Shown: positions 25,465 through 34,296, numbered from the stretch's first letter. The stretch: 64,000 bases of DNA from DATGZX01 sp035296965 (GCA_035296965.1 DATGZX010000361.1:1-64000), one strand, 5' to 3'. The notes: a model not told the origin generated them from the sequence alone. A program made the numbers and translations.

Positions 25465-26562
25465 ATGCGGCGATTGACAACAGTGGCGGTGATCCTGTGT
25501 ACCCTCGGTTGGCTCTCGGTGTCGGCAGAGTCTAGCTATGGCTTCGGCAAGTCGCGTGGCTGTTCGCGAAGTTGTTCAGACGCTTGCGCCCCATCATGCT
25601 GCGATGCCGCAGTCGTAAATTGCACGCCCGCCCCGTGCCCGCCGCCGGCTCCCCCTCAATACGTCGAGCGCACCGTAACTCGCTATCGTGCCGAGCAGGG
25701 CGAGCGCGAGGTCGAGTGCACGGTCTACAAGAGGGTTTCTCACGAAGAGAAATACACGTACACCGAGTGGACCCCGGTCACGAAGCCGGAAAAACGGACA
25801 ATCACGACCTGCGCGACCGTCCGGAAGGAAGTTCCTTACACGTACACGGTGTACGTTCCGGTCACCAAGCCGGAAAAGCGGACGGTGACCTGCTACAAGA
25901 TGGTCCAGAAGGAAGTCCCCTGTACGTACAGCGTATGCGTACCGGTGACAACGAATGAAAAGCGGATGGTCACCCGCTGTGTCTCTGTGCCGCGTACGAT
26001 CGAGTGCGACGTGCCATGCTCGAGCGGCTGCTCTAGCTATGGGTCCGGCCGTCGTGGTCTCCTGCAGCGCCATCGCGGCGATTGCGAAGCTCCGTGCGGC
26101 GGCTGCGGTTCGCCTTGCGACTGCGCTCCCCAGTACCAGCACGTCGTCCGCACGATTTGCGAGCGTGTGCCGCAGCAGGTCGAGGAAACGGTCGCGGTCA
26201 CCCATTGGAAGACCGAACAGCGCACGGGCAAGAGAATCGTCTGCGAATGCGTTCCGGAAACGCATGAGATCACTGTGAATGTGACCACCTGCGTTGCCGA
26301 GCAGCGCAAGGGCGTACGGATCGTCTGCGAAGTCGTCCCGCAGACGCGCGAAATCACGGTTAACGTCACCACCTGCCAGCCCGTTACGAAGACCGGAACC
26401 CGCGTGGTTTGCGAATGCCAACCCGTGAAGGAAAAGCGTAAGGTTTCCTACTGTGAAATGGTTCCTTACCAGGTCAAGGAAAAGGTACTCGTGTGCCAGA
26501 CTTGCTGCAATGATTGCAATGATTGTGGCCGGGGTGGCTTGTTCCATCGCCATGGCCGGTAG
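25465..26562 (+). CDS. YTV-type Cys-rich secreted repeat protein
   Basis: 365 residues. Signal peptide (MRRLTTVAVILCTLGWLSVSA), a Cys/Pro-rich head, then repeats of the planctomycete YTV type: YTEWTPVTKPEKRT, YTVYVPVTKPEKRT, YSVCVPVTTNEKRM, and in the second half ITVNVTTCVAEQRKGVRIVCE with near-copies. Cys pairs are spread through every repeat (CSSGC, CGGCGSPCDC, CCNDCNDC) and imply dense disulfide or metal cross-linking. Families of this sort have been proposed as structural wall or surface proteins in planctomycetes. Strong ribosome binding site AGAAGGAG. The long antisense frame over it is a composition effect. Confidence 0.85.
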   Translation: MRRLTTVAVILCTLGWLSVSAESSYGFGKSRGCSRSCSDACAPSCCDAAVVNCTPAPCPPPAPPQYVERTVTRYRAEQGEREVECTVYKRVSHEEKYTYTEWTPVTKPEKRTITTCATVRKEVPYTYTVYVPVTKPEKRTVTCYKMVQKEVPCTYSVCVPVTTNEKRMVTRCVSVPRTIECDVPCSSGCSSYGSGRRGLLQRHRGDCEAPCGGCGSPCDCAPQYQHVVRTICERVPQQVEETVAVTHWKTEQRTGKRIVCECVPETHEITVNVTTCVAEQRKGVRIVCEVVPQTREITVNVTTCQPVTKTGTRVVCECQPVKEKRKVSYCEMVPYQVKEKVLVCQTCCNDCNDCGRGGLFHRHGR

Positions 26563-26661
26563 GGCGTTGTCTGAAAACTAGATCCCGCGTTGCTTCGGGG
26601 TCGAAAGTTGGTCTGCGTGGAGATTGCAGAGCTCTGTCACGATGCTTGAATCGGCAGCGGC

Positions 26662-26710
26662 GTAGGACAGATTTCCTAATCTGTCCGGTCAGGTTGGAAA
26701 CCTGACCTAC
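26662..26710. repeat. tandem hairpins bounded by GTAG and CTAC
   Basis: Two adjacent perfect hairpins: 26665-26686 (nine-base arms GGACAGATT, four-base loop) and 26687-26707 (nine-base arms GGTCAGGTT, three-base loop). The whole begins GTAG and ends CTAC. It lies about 100 bases after the YTV gene and the same distance before the stop of the convergent gene at 26798, so it could terminate both, although it lacks a T-run. The GTAG/CTAC frame recurs in other repeats of this window. Confidence 0.7.
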
Positions 26711-26797
26711 TCCCAAATTCCGCACGGTCCATTAGCTCGAACGATAAGGTTCCGTGTCGCTTTGCAATCTCCTCGCATCTTTTGTGTTTCCAGCTCT

Positions 26798-28039
26798 TTA
26801 GCGGTGTTCGCGGTGGCAAGCCGCGCACGTTGCTGCCAATTCTTGCATGGCGCGTAAGGTCGTTGGGTAATCGTGAATCTCAGCGGCTGCTATGATCTTG
26901 TCTGCCGCGGACGAATAGTTCTCCACTTGTGCCTCCCAGCTGTGGCGCGTGCCTCTGCGCGGTGACTTGCCTTTCAACAGATTCCCAGCTTCAGCCAGCA
27001 ACGCTCCGTTCGAGCGAACCCGCTTCCACTCGTGATCGTTGGTTGGCTGCTTCTCGAGAGCCTTGGCCAGGACGCCGCGAACGCCAGTCGGCTGATTGAC
27101 GGCCTGCATCAGATCGGCAATCGTCGCGATAGAATGATTCGCCGCCGCCGACTTCGCGGCGCGCTCGGGCGGTGCAGCGTCCTCCACGTACTTGCCTAGG
27201 AATTCGTAGAGTTCGACAAATGCCTCATCGACCGCCTTTGCCGTTGCCGCGCTGTCATCCTGCGGCCGCATAAAACCCAGGCGAACACCACTGTGCACGC
27301 GGATTTGAGCGGCGATGCCGGCATCGGTCAGCGACTTGCGAAATGCTGGGAGCCGCGCCCGGACGGCGACATCGTCTGTCGGGAAAATGCCAAGCAAGCG
27401 TGTTCCACGAAGGCCGGTCAGTGGTGCCAGGTCGCCAGGAACCTGGCAATCACACAGGACGCATGCCTGCACGGAAGTTGCCGCGGCCAATGCCAGGGCT
27501 TGCTCTCCACCACCTGCCCAACCCAGCACGCCGATACGTTCAGGCAGCACATCGGGACGGCGCTGCAGCCAGCGAACCGCAGCCGACAGGCCTGCAAGTG
27601 TCTGCTCGCCGCGAAAGATCTTTGCATCTTCCACGCTTGCGCCGGTCAGCACTGTCTTGGCGCGCGGTAGCTCCACTGCCAGGGCAACGTAGCCGAGGCT
27701 CGCCAGGTCGCGCGCGTTTTGTTTCATCCATTCCGAGATTCCGGCGTCGCCAGGCACAAGCAGAAGGGCGGGCAGCCTCTCCGAGGTTTCCTGCCGGGCC
27801 GCGTAACCGCGAAGATTGCCCAGCGCGGAAACCAGGGTAACTGATTTGCCGATCACGGCCGGCTCCTTCTTGGTCCGGAAGACTTCCAGAAATGGCTTAA
27901 GCGGTTGCCCTTGCCCGGATGCAGGAGGAGAAGTTTGGCCCAGAGCCCGGAAGCTAAGAATGGCAAGGTATAGGACCAGAATCAGCACCGTTGCCAATCC
28001 CGTCCTTCCCCCCTGTTTATGTATTCGACGCTTTTGCAT
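26798..28039 (-). CDS. dienelactone-hydrolase-like domain fused to a cytochrome c'-like domain
   Basis: 413 residues. An N-terminal membrane anchor or signal (LATVLILVLYLAILSF, 15-30) is followed by an alpha/beta hydrolase fold of DLH type (about 65-285: PALLLVPGDAG, SLGYVALAVELP, RIGVLGWAGGGEQ, TRLLGIFPTDD). The nucleophile position in GWAGGG is Ala175 where Cys or Ser is expected, and no family HGF motif is seen at MRPQDD, so hydrolysis is doubtful. The C-terminal 80 residues form a helical domain ending with CAACH (405-409), the placement of haem-binding CxxCH in cytochrome c'-type proteins. Start: ATG 28039, with only a weak binding site; a longer form is possible. Confidence 0.72.
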   Translation of the reverse strand: MQKRRIHKQGGRTGLATVLILVLYLAILSFRALGQTSPPASGQGQPLKPFLEVFRTKKEPAVIGKSVTLVSALGNLRGYAARQETSERLPALLLVPGDAGISEWMKQNARDLASLGYVALAVELPRAKTVLTGASVEDAKIFRGEQTLAGLSAAVRWLQRRPDVLPERIGVLGWAGGGEQALALAAATSVQACVLCDCQVPGDLAPLTGLRGTRLLGIFPTDDVAVRARLPAFRKSLTDAGIAAQIRVHSGVRLGFMRPQDDSAATAKAVDEAFVELYEFLGKYVEDAAPPERAAKSAAANHSIATIADLMQAVNQPTGVRGVLAKALEKQPTNDHEWKRVRSNGALLAEAGNLLKGKSPRRGTRHSWEAQVENYSSAADKIIAAAEIHDYPTTLRAMQELAATCAACHREHR

Positions 28040-28161
28040 GATCAATCTCAAAGGAATTCGCCCTGCCGGATCCAATCCTAAGCCGCGGCCGCTTACAAGT
28101 CCTTGCCTGGCGTTGGCAACGCGGCTCAAGCGATCCTGTTCGCGGCGGAAGGGAGGCCAGA

Positions 28162-28452
28162 CTACTGATGCTCCACGTAGACAATGATGAGTACGCCCTG
28201 GAGAGCGTGTTGATCGTCAACGATGAAGTCAATTCGATGGTATTGCCCATCTCCCCATCTATCCCACAAGATCAAGTCTCTGTGGAAACATCCAGGGCCT
28301 TGACGGTTGGCGGGATCGTTTCGAAAGGCATCGCCTACTTCGGCAATCGCGTACCTAACGAAATTGTAAATCTTCTCCTTGGCTTCGCTGGAGAGAGGAA
28401 GGGCGTCCAGGTACGCCTTATCAGAGTCCTTGAAGTGAACGTGGTAGGCCAA
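28162..28452 (-). CDS. small protein, RelE/ParE-like toxin candidate
   Basis: 96 residues (MAYHVHFKDSDKAYLDALPL...). The order of elements matches the RelE/ParE fold: a first strand, two helices (SSEAKEKIYNFVRYAIAEVG), a strand around GCFHRDLILWDRW, and a final strand pair HRIDFIVDDQHALQGVLIIVYVEH. No catalytic set could be confirmed. The start is a TTG at 28452; in-frame stops lie just upstream and GGGGG precedes it. It is 13 bases downstream of the 161-residue gene, an arrangement common in two-gene toxin-antitoxin modules. Assignment is by layout and fold impression only. Confidence 0.6.
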   Translation of the reverse strand: MAYHVHFKDSDKAYLDALPLSSEAKEKIYNFVRYAIAEVGDAFRNDPANRQGPGCFHRDLILWDRWGDGQYHRIDFIVDDQHALQGVLIIVYVEHQ

Positions 28453-28465
28453 GACGGGCCCCCGA

Positions 28466-28951
28466 TCAGCTCTTCACTAACCGTTGGAAGGGTTTCGTCT
28501 CGCCCCTCTCATATGCGTTCCGGGCTTCCTCAATGCGTGCCCAGTCTGTGGGCGGATGAGGAAGTTTCGCTTTGTCCACGGCTCCCCTTATGAAGTGGTA
28601 GAGCCCCAGCACCTCATCCATCAAGTCCTTAAAGCGGGAGACACACTCGTCGGCGGGCGGCGTGAGGGATTTGTTTTGGAAGTGTGCGATTATCTTGTCA
28701 ATCCCCGTCAACGTCGGCCCGAGGTCGTTAAGCGCTTTCTCGTACTTAGTGGCGAATTCCTTGGCATCCACACCTTGAGCCAAGAATTCCCCGATTGATC
28801 GGCGTGACTCCGCGAACATAGCTTGAAGAAAGTCACAGATCTTAATAGCTTGCGAAATCTCCTCTGGCGCCCGGTCTTCGACCGTGTCCACGAAATTGGC
28901 TACCTGCTCTAGCACTGAGACAGAAAGATCACGGCTCACTTCAGTTGTCAT
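28466..28951 (-). CDS. helical partner protein, antitoxin candidate
   Basis: 161 residues, predicted nearly all helix (SVSVLEQVANFVDTVED, IKICDFLQAMFAESRRSIGEFLAQG, SRFKDLMDEVLGLYHFIRGAVDKA), ending with a segment DWARIEEARNAYERGETK that resembles the toxin-binding tail of antitoxins. No DNA-binding motif was obvious. ATG 28951 has AAAGGGG at good spacing. First gene of the pair with 28162-28452. It is longer than most type II antitoxins, so another two-component role is possible. Confidence 0.6.
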   Translation of the reverse strand: MTTEVSRDLSVSVLEQVANFVDTVEDRAPEEISQAIKICDFLQAMFAESRRSIGEFLAQGVDAKEFATKYEKALNDLGPTLTGIDKIIAHFQNKSLTPPADECVSRFKDLMDEVLGLYHFIRGAVDKAKLPHPPTDWARIEEARNAYERGETKPFQRLVKS

Positions 28952-29210
28952 CTTGCCACCCCTTTACGTCTGTAAAGTGTAGGTTGCGGCGAGTAGCTCG
29001 CGGAATCGCGCCAGTGCTGGATTTTGGACCAGACACCGCGTGAGCGATGCGAACATGACTGCCGTCTCTGATGGTCTCTGGGTGGCATGCCTTGCACACA
29101 TCGGTAGATCAAGGGACATAGATGGGCTTGCGCCCAATCGGGGCATGCCGTGAGACCGTCTTCTTGCACCGCAACCTTAGGGCACTACCCAAATTTGAGT
29201 TCTTTAGAAA

Positions 29211-29282
<72 letters not shown>

Positions 29283-29345
29283 AGATGGAAGTCCAGAATA
29301 CTCTACAGGACCACTCATTTCAAGGTACCGTCGCGCGAAGGCCGG

Positions 29346-31028
29346 CTAAGCAGTCTCGATGGCCGCGGCTTTCTGCAGGCCGAAGCGCGCAATTCCCAGC
29401 TCGCGAAGTTTGAATTTCTGCACCTTGCCGGTCACCGTTGTCGGATACTCTTCGACAAATGCCACGTAGCGGGGCACCTTGAAGTGTGCGAGCCGCTCTC
29501 GACAGAAGCAGCGGATTTCCTCCTCCGTCAAGATTGATCCAGGCTTCCGGCGCACCCAGGCACAGACCTCTTCTCCGAATTTCTCGTCCGGTAGTCCAAC
29601 AACCTGCACATCCGCGACGAGCGGATGGGCGTAGAGGAGTTCCTCCAATTCGCGCGGATAGATATTCTCGCCGCCGCGGATGATGACATCCTTGAGCCGG
29701 CCCGTGATGCGATAGAAGCCGTCGTCCGTTTGCGAGGCCAGGTCGCCCGTGTGCAGCCAGCCTTCCGCCGTGATGGCCGCGGCAGTCTCTGCTGGTTTCT
29801 TGTAATACCCGCTCATTACACAGTGGCCACGCACGATCAGCTCACCCGATCGGCCGGGATCGACCGGCGTAAGTGTCCCCGGTTCAACGATACGAACCTC
29901 CAGGCCGGGCAGCGTCTTGCCGACCGTGCGGACACGATGCTCCAGCGTGTCGGTGGTTGCGGTTTGCGTAATCACCGGCGAACATTCCGTAAGCCCGTAG
30001 GCAATGGTCATCTCGCGGGCGCCCATTTTGTCGACGACCGCGCGCATGACCTCGATTGGACAAGGGCTACCCGCCATGATCCCCGTCCGCAGGTGCCGCA
30101 AGTTGAATTCCGAAAAGCGCGGATGGTTCAGTTGGGCGATAAACATGGTCGGCACGCCGTAGATCGAAGTACTGCCTTCGTCCTGAAGGGCCTGCAGCGT
30201 GGCGAGCGGGTCGAATGATTCGGCCGGGAAGACCATGGCAGCACCGTACACGACGCACGCGAGGCTCCCCATAACGCAGCCGAAGCAATGGTAAAGCGGC
30301 ACGGGGATGCAGACCCGGTCCTGTTCGGTATATGCCAGGCAGCGGCCCACATGGAATGCATTCATCAGGAGATTGCGGTGGGTGAGCATCGCTCCCTTGG
30401 GAAAACCAGTCGTGCCCGAAGTGAATTGAATGTTGACGACGTCTTCAGGTCTGGTTCTCCTGTGCCTGTCACTTAACTGAGCGTCCGACACGCTGGCCGC
30501 ACGCTCCTGGAATTCATGCCAGTTGAGCATGCCTCGAAGTTTCGCCTCGTGAATGCTGATGACGTGCCGCAGCCTGGGACAGGCGCTCGATTGCAGGTGG
30601 TCCGGCGAACAGTTGGCGATTTCAGGACAGATAGCGGCCAGAATGTCAAAGAAGGAAGAAGATTTGTGACTATGCGTGAGCAGCAGAGTCGTGATATCCG
30701 CCTGCTTGAGGACGTACTCCAATTCCTGAGCGCGATAAGCGGGGTTGATGTTGACCAATACCGCTCCGATTTGTGCGGTCGCAAATTGAGCAAGAATCCA
30801 TTGCGGCCAATTCGTGGACCAAATGCCTACGTGCTCACCAGGCTGGATGCCGAGAGCCAAGAATGCGCATGCGGTCTGTCGGACTGCGGCATCAAGTGCA
30901 GAATAAGTTAGTCGAGTAGGGAGCTGTGGGAAAACCAGCGCGTCGCGTGCGCCGAATCGCTTCACCGCATCCGCCAGGGCATCGGTGAAGGTTAGACCGT
31001 CCACCCAGGGACGCGAAGCTGGATTCAT
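29346..31028 (-). CDS. AMP-dependent acyl-CoA ligase
   Basis: 560 residues from ATG 31028. Adenylate-forming enzyme activating a fatty or other carboxylic acid to the acyl-CoA. Motifs: P-loop FTSGTTGFPKGAMLTHRN, IPVPLYHCFG, YGLTECSP, GWLHTGDLA, GRLKDVIIRGGENIYP and the C-terminal catalytic Lys region TGKVQKFKLRE. The pattern is closest to medium/long-chain FadD3/AcsM-like ligases with an N-terminal domain of normal length; the substrate cannot be read. A TTG seven codons upstream is an alternative start. No beta-oxidation genes adjoin. Confidence 0.9.
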   Translation of the reverse strand: MNPASRPWVDGLTFTDALADAVKRFGARDALVFPQLPTRLTYSALDAAVRQTACAFLALGIQPGEHVGIWSTNWPQWILAQFATAQIGAVLVNINPAYRAQELEYVLKQADITTLLLTHSHKSSSFFDILAAICPEIANCSPDHLQSSACPRLRHVISIHEAKLRGMLNWHEFQERAASVSDAQLSDRHRRTRPEDVVNIQFTSGTTGFPKGAMLTHRNLLMNAFHVGRCLAYTEQDRVCIPVPLYHCFGCVMGSLACVVYGAAMVFPAESFDPLATLQALQDEGSTSIYGVPTMFIAQLNHPRFSEFNLRHLRTGIMAGSPCPIEVMRAVVDKMGAREMTIAYGLTECSPVITQTATTDTLEHRVRTVGKTLPGLEVRIVEPGTLTPVDPGRSGELIVRGHCVMSGYYKKPAETAAAITAEGWLHTGDLASQTDDGFYRITGRLKDVIIRGGENIYPRELEELLYAHPLVADVQVVGLPDEKFGEEVCAWVRRKPGSILTEEEIRCFCRERLAHFKVPRYVAFVEEYPTTVTGKVQKFKLRELGIARFGLQKAAAIETA

Positions 31029-31108
31029 GGGAGAACAGCAGCCCGGCAAGGGGAGAGCGTGGCCAAAATACCGTAGGGTGTATCATAGCCGTTGCCGGGC
31101 CGCTGGGA

Positions 31109-31690
31109 TTACTTTCGTCCGTACTTTGTGGCAGAATTCTTCTCGGCGGCCGGCTCTGCCTCGATCTTGCCTTTCACGTCCAGGACCAGGGCAAAACCGT
31201 CCCACCAGTAGAGGAATCGTTCCAGGGTCATCTCACGAGTTCGGCCGTCCTGGTCATTGGGATCGATGACTTTGACGGACTCAGTCGTGAGATCGATCAA
31301 TGTCACGATATGCCCGCCGCCGCCCGGATATAGCTCGCGGAAGCCGATCACCGCGCCCAGGCCTTTCTCAACGGCATATTTCAAGATGACCTGGCTTGTT
31401 GTCCCGGGGGGCTGAACACGATAGGGAATGCCCATCTCAGTAAGTGTCTCTTCCAGGACGTCGGCATCACAGGTTGTGGGATGGCTTTCCGTCAAATCGT
31501 AGAGGGCCTTCAAGTGGTGGGTGCGCGCCAGGGTTTCCAGGGAGCACCAACCGCAACGGCCGGGTGGACGGTTCTTGATGCGGCAGTCCGCTGGGACCTT
31601 GACTTCGGACCAGGCCGCATTCGGTAAGAGAAGGAGAAGGATGAGCGCGCTGCACTTGATGAGCGCGCTGCACTTTACGTAGTTGACCAT
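31109..31690 (-). CDS. secreted C39-like cysteine peptidase domain protein
   Basis: 193 residues. Signal peptide with hydrophobic run (LILLLLLPNAAWS), mature start near EVKVPADC. Papain-like/C39-like elements: GRCGWCSLETLAR with candidate nucleophile Cys49, GGGGHIVTLIDL with the His, and VIDPNDQDG with the third residue. The remaining TESHPTTCDADVLEETLTEMG segment fits the family. The signal-peptide coding region holds an 18-base perfect tandem duplication (31640-31675) that repeats KCSALI. The substrate is unknown; proteins of this kind may cleave leader peptides or peptidoglycan-linked peptides. Divergent from dusB. Confidence 0.75.
   Translation of the reverse strand: MVNYVKCSALIKCSALILLLLLPNAAWSEVKVPADCRIKNRPPGRCGWCSLETLARTHHLKALYDLTESHPTTCDADVLEETLTEMGIPYRVQPPGTTSQVILKYAVEKGLGAVIGFRELYPGGGGHIVTLIDLTTESVKVIDPNDQDGRTREMTLERFLYWWDGFALVLDVKGKIEAEPAAEKNSATKYGRK
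31640..31675. repeat. 18-base tandem duplication inside a signal peptide
   Basis: Two perfect adjacent copies of an 18-base unit beginning GATGAGCGCGCTGC (31640-31657 and 31658-31675). In the minus-strand gene it duplicates six residues and keeps the frame, lengthening the n-region of the signal peptide. Confidence 0.85.
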
Positions 31691-32114
31691 GCACCAGCCC
31701 CCGGACAATGAGAAGAGACCTGCCTGCTTTGGCACGTGGGAATCGGGCGCTGAAGCACTACATGAAGTTGTACGAATCGGGAGAAGCCGGCACCCACAGC
31801 CGACGATTCGGAAGGTCGAACTCGAAAATAAGTTTGTTGCCCCAAACATGCAACACCAATTTGCAAGCTCTTTACCCACTATTCGCGGGCCGCCCAAGCG
31901 ACGGCAGAGGGTAGTGGCTCAAGTTCCACGGTAGGAGTAGAAACCAGCAGCACGAGGCGGGAGCGAAAGTCACTGACGGAAAACTGGGGTGCGTCGCTAT
32001 ACTACCCGAGTCCAGGGAGAGCGGCTTTTGCCCATGGCGCTCCTTTTTTTCTTTAGCCAATTGTTTTATCGGATGAGTCCCGCCGTGCTGTTAGCAAAAT
32101 GCCAGGACCCTGAC
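31691..32114. other. divergent intergenic region before dusB
   Basis: 424 bases between the divergent peptidase gene and dusB. The frame of dusB stays open upstream to 31989, but those residues do not look like Dus protein. No separate gene or repeat was recognised. Confidence 0.45.
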
Positions 32115-33221
32115 ATGCCCGTGCCTGAGCCTGAGCGTGTTGCGCCGACGGCGGTGATTCGGCAGACCGCCAAACCCATTCGACTCGGTTCACTTTTGCT
32201 GCCGTCTCGTTTTCTCCTGGCGCCCCTGGCAGGTTACACAAACCTTGCGTTTCGGCTGGCCGTGCGGGAAATCGGTGGGCTTGGCCTGGCCACCACCGAT
32301 CTGGTCAATGCTCGAGCTCTGCTGCAGATGAGCCGAAGGACGCGCGAGCTGATTCGAACCTGCCCGGTCGACCGTCCACTCGCCGTGCAGATTTATGGAA
32401 GCGAGCCTGCGGAGATGCGCGCCGCGGCCCAATGGCTCGAGGAATACGGCGTGTCGGCAGTAGATATCAACATGGGCTGCCCCGTGCACAAGGTCACGCG
32501 CGGCGGGGGCGGCTCGGCCATGATGTGCGATGCCCGGAAGACCATCGAACTGGTGCGCACGGTTGTCGAGGCCGTACGCCTACCGGTCACCGTGAAAATG
32601 CGGCTTGGCTGGGACGACACCAGCTTGAGCGCTCCTTTGTTCGCAAAGGAATTTGAGCAGGTGGGTGTCGCAGGCGTCACGATCCATGGCCGTACGAGGG
32701 CCCAGGGATTCGGCGGGCGCGTGAATCTGGAGGGCATTCGGGCTGTCGCCGAGGCTGTCGAACGGATTCCGATCATTGGCAACGGCGATGTAAGGAGTAT
32801 TGCGGATGCCGCCCAGATGTTGACCGCCACGGGCTGCTCCGCGATCGCGATCGGCCGCGGCGCCCTGTTGAACCCGTGGCTCTTCTCTCAGTTGCAAAGC
32901 CTGGAGGAGACCGGAGTTCCCGGACCGGCGGCTAGCTACGAGCAGCGGGTGAACTTCATGGAGCGGCACCTGCTTCTCCTCGTGGAAGATCGCGGCGAGC
33001 GATTCGGCTGCCTCAACTTTCGCAAGGTCGCCAACTGGTACTGCCGAGTCCTGCGGCCAGGGCGTGCGATCCAGCAGCGTCTCATCCGCCTGGAAAGCGT
33101 TCGAGAGTTTCAAGAAGTGCTCGATCAGCTTCGAGAACCCCAAATGAAGCGCTCCTGGGAAGAGAGGGCGGATACGCAACCCTCAATCCCGGTTCCCAAG
33201 GGACCCATCGAACACTGGTAA
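32115..33221 (+). CDS. dusB: tRNA-dihydrouridine synthase, DusB type
   Basis: 368 residues. FMN-dependent reduction of uridine to dihydrouridine in tRNA. Seen: FLLAPLAGYTNLAFR (34-47), DINMGCPVHKVTRGGGGSAMM with catalytic Cys122, VTVKMRLGWD, GVTIHGRTRAQGFGG, IPIIGNGDV and GCSAIAIGRGALLNPW, the standard TIM-barrel series. ATG 32115 is chosen for AGGA eight bases upstream and because the fold begins soon after. Followed by the hairpin at 33274 and then the methyltransferase gene. Confidence 0.93.
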   Translation: MPVPEPERVAPTAVIRQTAKPIRLGSLLLPSRFLLAPLAGYTNLAFRLAVREIGGLGLATTDLVNARALLQMSRRTRELIRTCPVDRPLAVQIYGSEPAEMRAAAQWLEEYGVSAVDINMGCPVHKVTRGGGGSAMMCDARKTIELVRTVVEAVRLPVTVKMRLGWDDTSLSAPLFAKEFEQVGVAGVTIHGRTRAQGFGGRVNLEGIRAVAEAVERIPIIGNGDVRSIADAAQMLTATGCSAIAIGRGALLNPWLFSQLQSLEETGVPGPAASYEQRVNFMERHLLLLVEDRGERFGCLNFRKVANWYCRVLRPGRAIQQRLIRLESVREFQEVLDQLREPQMKRSWEERADTQPSIPVPKGPIEHW

Positions 33222-33273
33222 TTGCTGGGCTTGGCAGAATCGTGGGCCATTTGTATAGTCCCCGCCCGCTGAG

Positions 33274-33339
33274 GGAGCCTGCTGAAAAAGGGGTCTGACC
33301 CCTTCCCGAAGGGGTCAGACCCCTTTTTCAGCAGGCTCC
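33274..33339. repeat. perfect 32-base inverted repeat with two-base loop
   Basis: Arms 33274-33305 and 33308-33339 are perfectly complementary around CC. The centre of each arm is GGGGTCTGACCCC or its complement, itself palindromic, flanked by A5/T5 and AGCCTGCTG. It lies between dusB and the methyltransferase gene. This construction resembles palindromes associated with REP-type elements; it could also act as a terminator for dusB, as the descending arm includes TTTTT within the stem. Confidence 0.85.
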
Positions 33340-33366
33340 GAGGGAACAGGGGACTGAGGGCCCAGG

Positions 33367-34296
33367 ATGAAAAAGAGCCGGGTGTCGTTGCCAGGAATTG
33401 TGCCTGCCTATCTCACGTCGCGCGGGCGAGCTTACCATGCTGACGCCCTGGATGTGCTTCGCCGGCTTCCTTCCGACTCGATCGCACTTGTCCTGACCTC
33501 TCCCCCCTTTGCACTGCGCCGCAAGAAGGCGTACGGAAACGTCGCAGCTACAGAATACGTGGAGTGGTTTTGGCCATTCGCCGAGGAGATTTACCGAGTC
33601 TTGAAGCCCGATGGCAGCTTCGTGATGGAGTTGGGAGGCGCCTGGAACCCAGGGAGCGGGACGCGGTCGCTTTATCAGTATGAATTGCTCATACGCCTGG
33701 TCCGGCTCTTCCATCTAGCCCAGGACTTTTACTGGTACAACCCATCTCGGCTGCCTACGCCTGCAGAATGGGTGACCATTCGCCGGACGCGCGTGAAGGA
33801 TGCCGTCAACATTATCTGGTGGTTGTCCAAAACGGAGAATCCGCAGGCGGACAATCGTCGCGTCTTGAAGCCTTACAGCAAGTCGATGCAACGGCTACTG
33901 AAAGACGGCTACAAGGCAGCCCGCCGGCCTTCGCAACATGATATCGGGCCGCACTTTCAGCGCGATAACGGCGGCGCTATCCCGCCGAACCTGCTGACGA
34001 TTCCCAACACGTGCTCCAACGACGACTATCTTCATTCGTGCCGCAAGGCAGGCTTGCCGATCCATCCCGCCCGCTTCCCAGCCGGCGTGCCCGAATTCTT
34101 CATTCGTTTCTTGACGGAATCTCGGCAGACGGTGCTGGATCCGTTTGCCGGCAGCAATGTCACGGGACAGGTCGCCGAGCTTCTCGAGCGATCGTGGATC
34201 AGCATCGAGATCAACGGCGACTACGTCGAAGGTTCGCGGCTGCGCTTTTCCCAGGCCGTCTCTAGCTCCGCGCCGGCCGATTCCGAAGCAGCGTAA
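33367..34296 (+). CDS. site-specific DNA methyltransferase, N4-cytosine/N6-adenine, beta class
   Basis: 309 residues. Catalytic motif IV TSPPF lies at 44-48 and the SAM-binding motif I DPFAGSNVTG at 258-267; this order (IV before I) is the beta class of amino-methyltransferases. SPPF/SPPY is typical of N4-cytosine enzymes, so m4C is the likelier product, but m6A cannot be excluded. A target-recognition region lies between (about 100-245). No restriction nuclease was recognised next to it; the convergent gene 34262-34936 overlaps its last 35 bases and may be its partner. Confidence 0.85.
   Translation: MKKSRVSLPGIVPAYLTSRGRAYHADALDVLRRLPSDSIALVLTSPPFALRRKKAYGNVAATEYVEWFWPFAEEIYRVLKPDGSFVMELGGAWNPGSGTRSLYQYELLIRLVRLFHLAQDFYWYNPSRLPTPAEWVTIRRTRVKDAVNIIWWLSKTENPQADNRRVLKPYSKSMQRLLKDGYKAARRPSQHDIGPHFQRDNGGAIPPNLLTIPNTCSNDDYLHSCRKAGLPIHPARFPAGVPEFFIRFLTESRQTVLDPFAGSNVTGQVAELLERSWISIEINGDYVEGSRLRFSQAVSSSAPADSEAA

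Noticed and set aside
25594..26553. 319-codon open frame antisense to the YTV gene
   Set aside because: It is a shadow of the repetitive GC-rich gene: no ribosome binding site, no recognisable protein features, and the sense frame has signal peptide and repeats.
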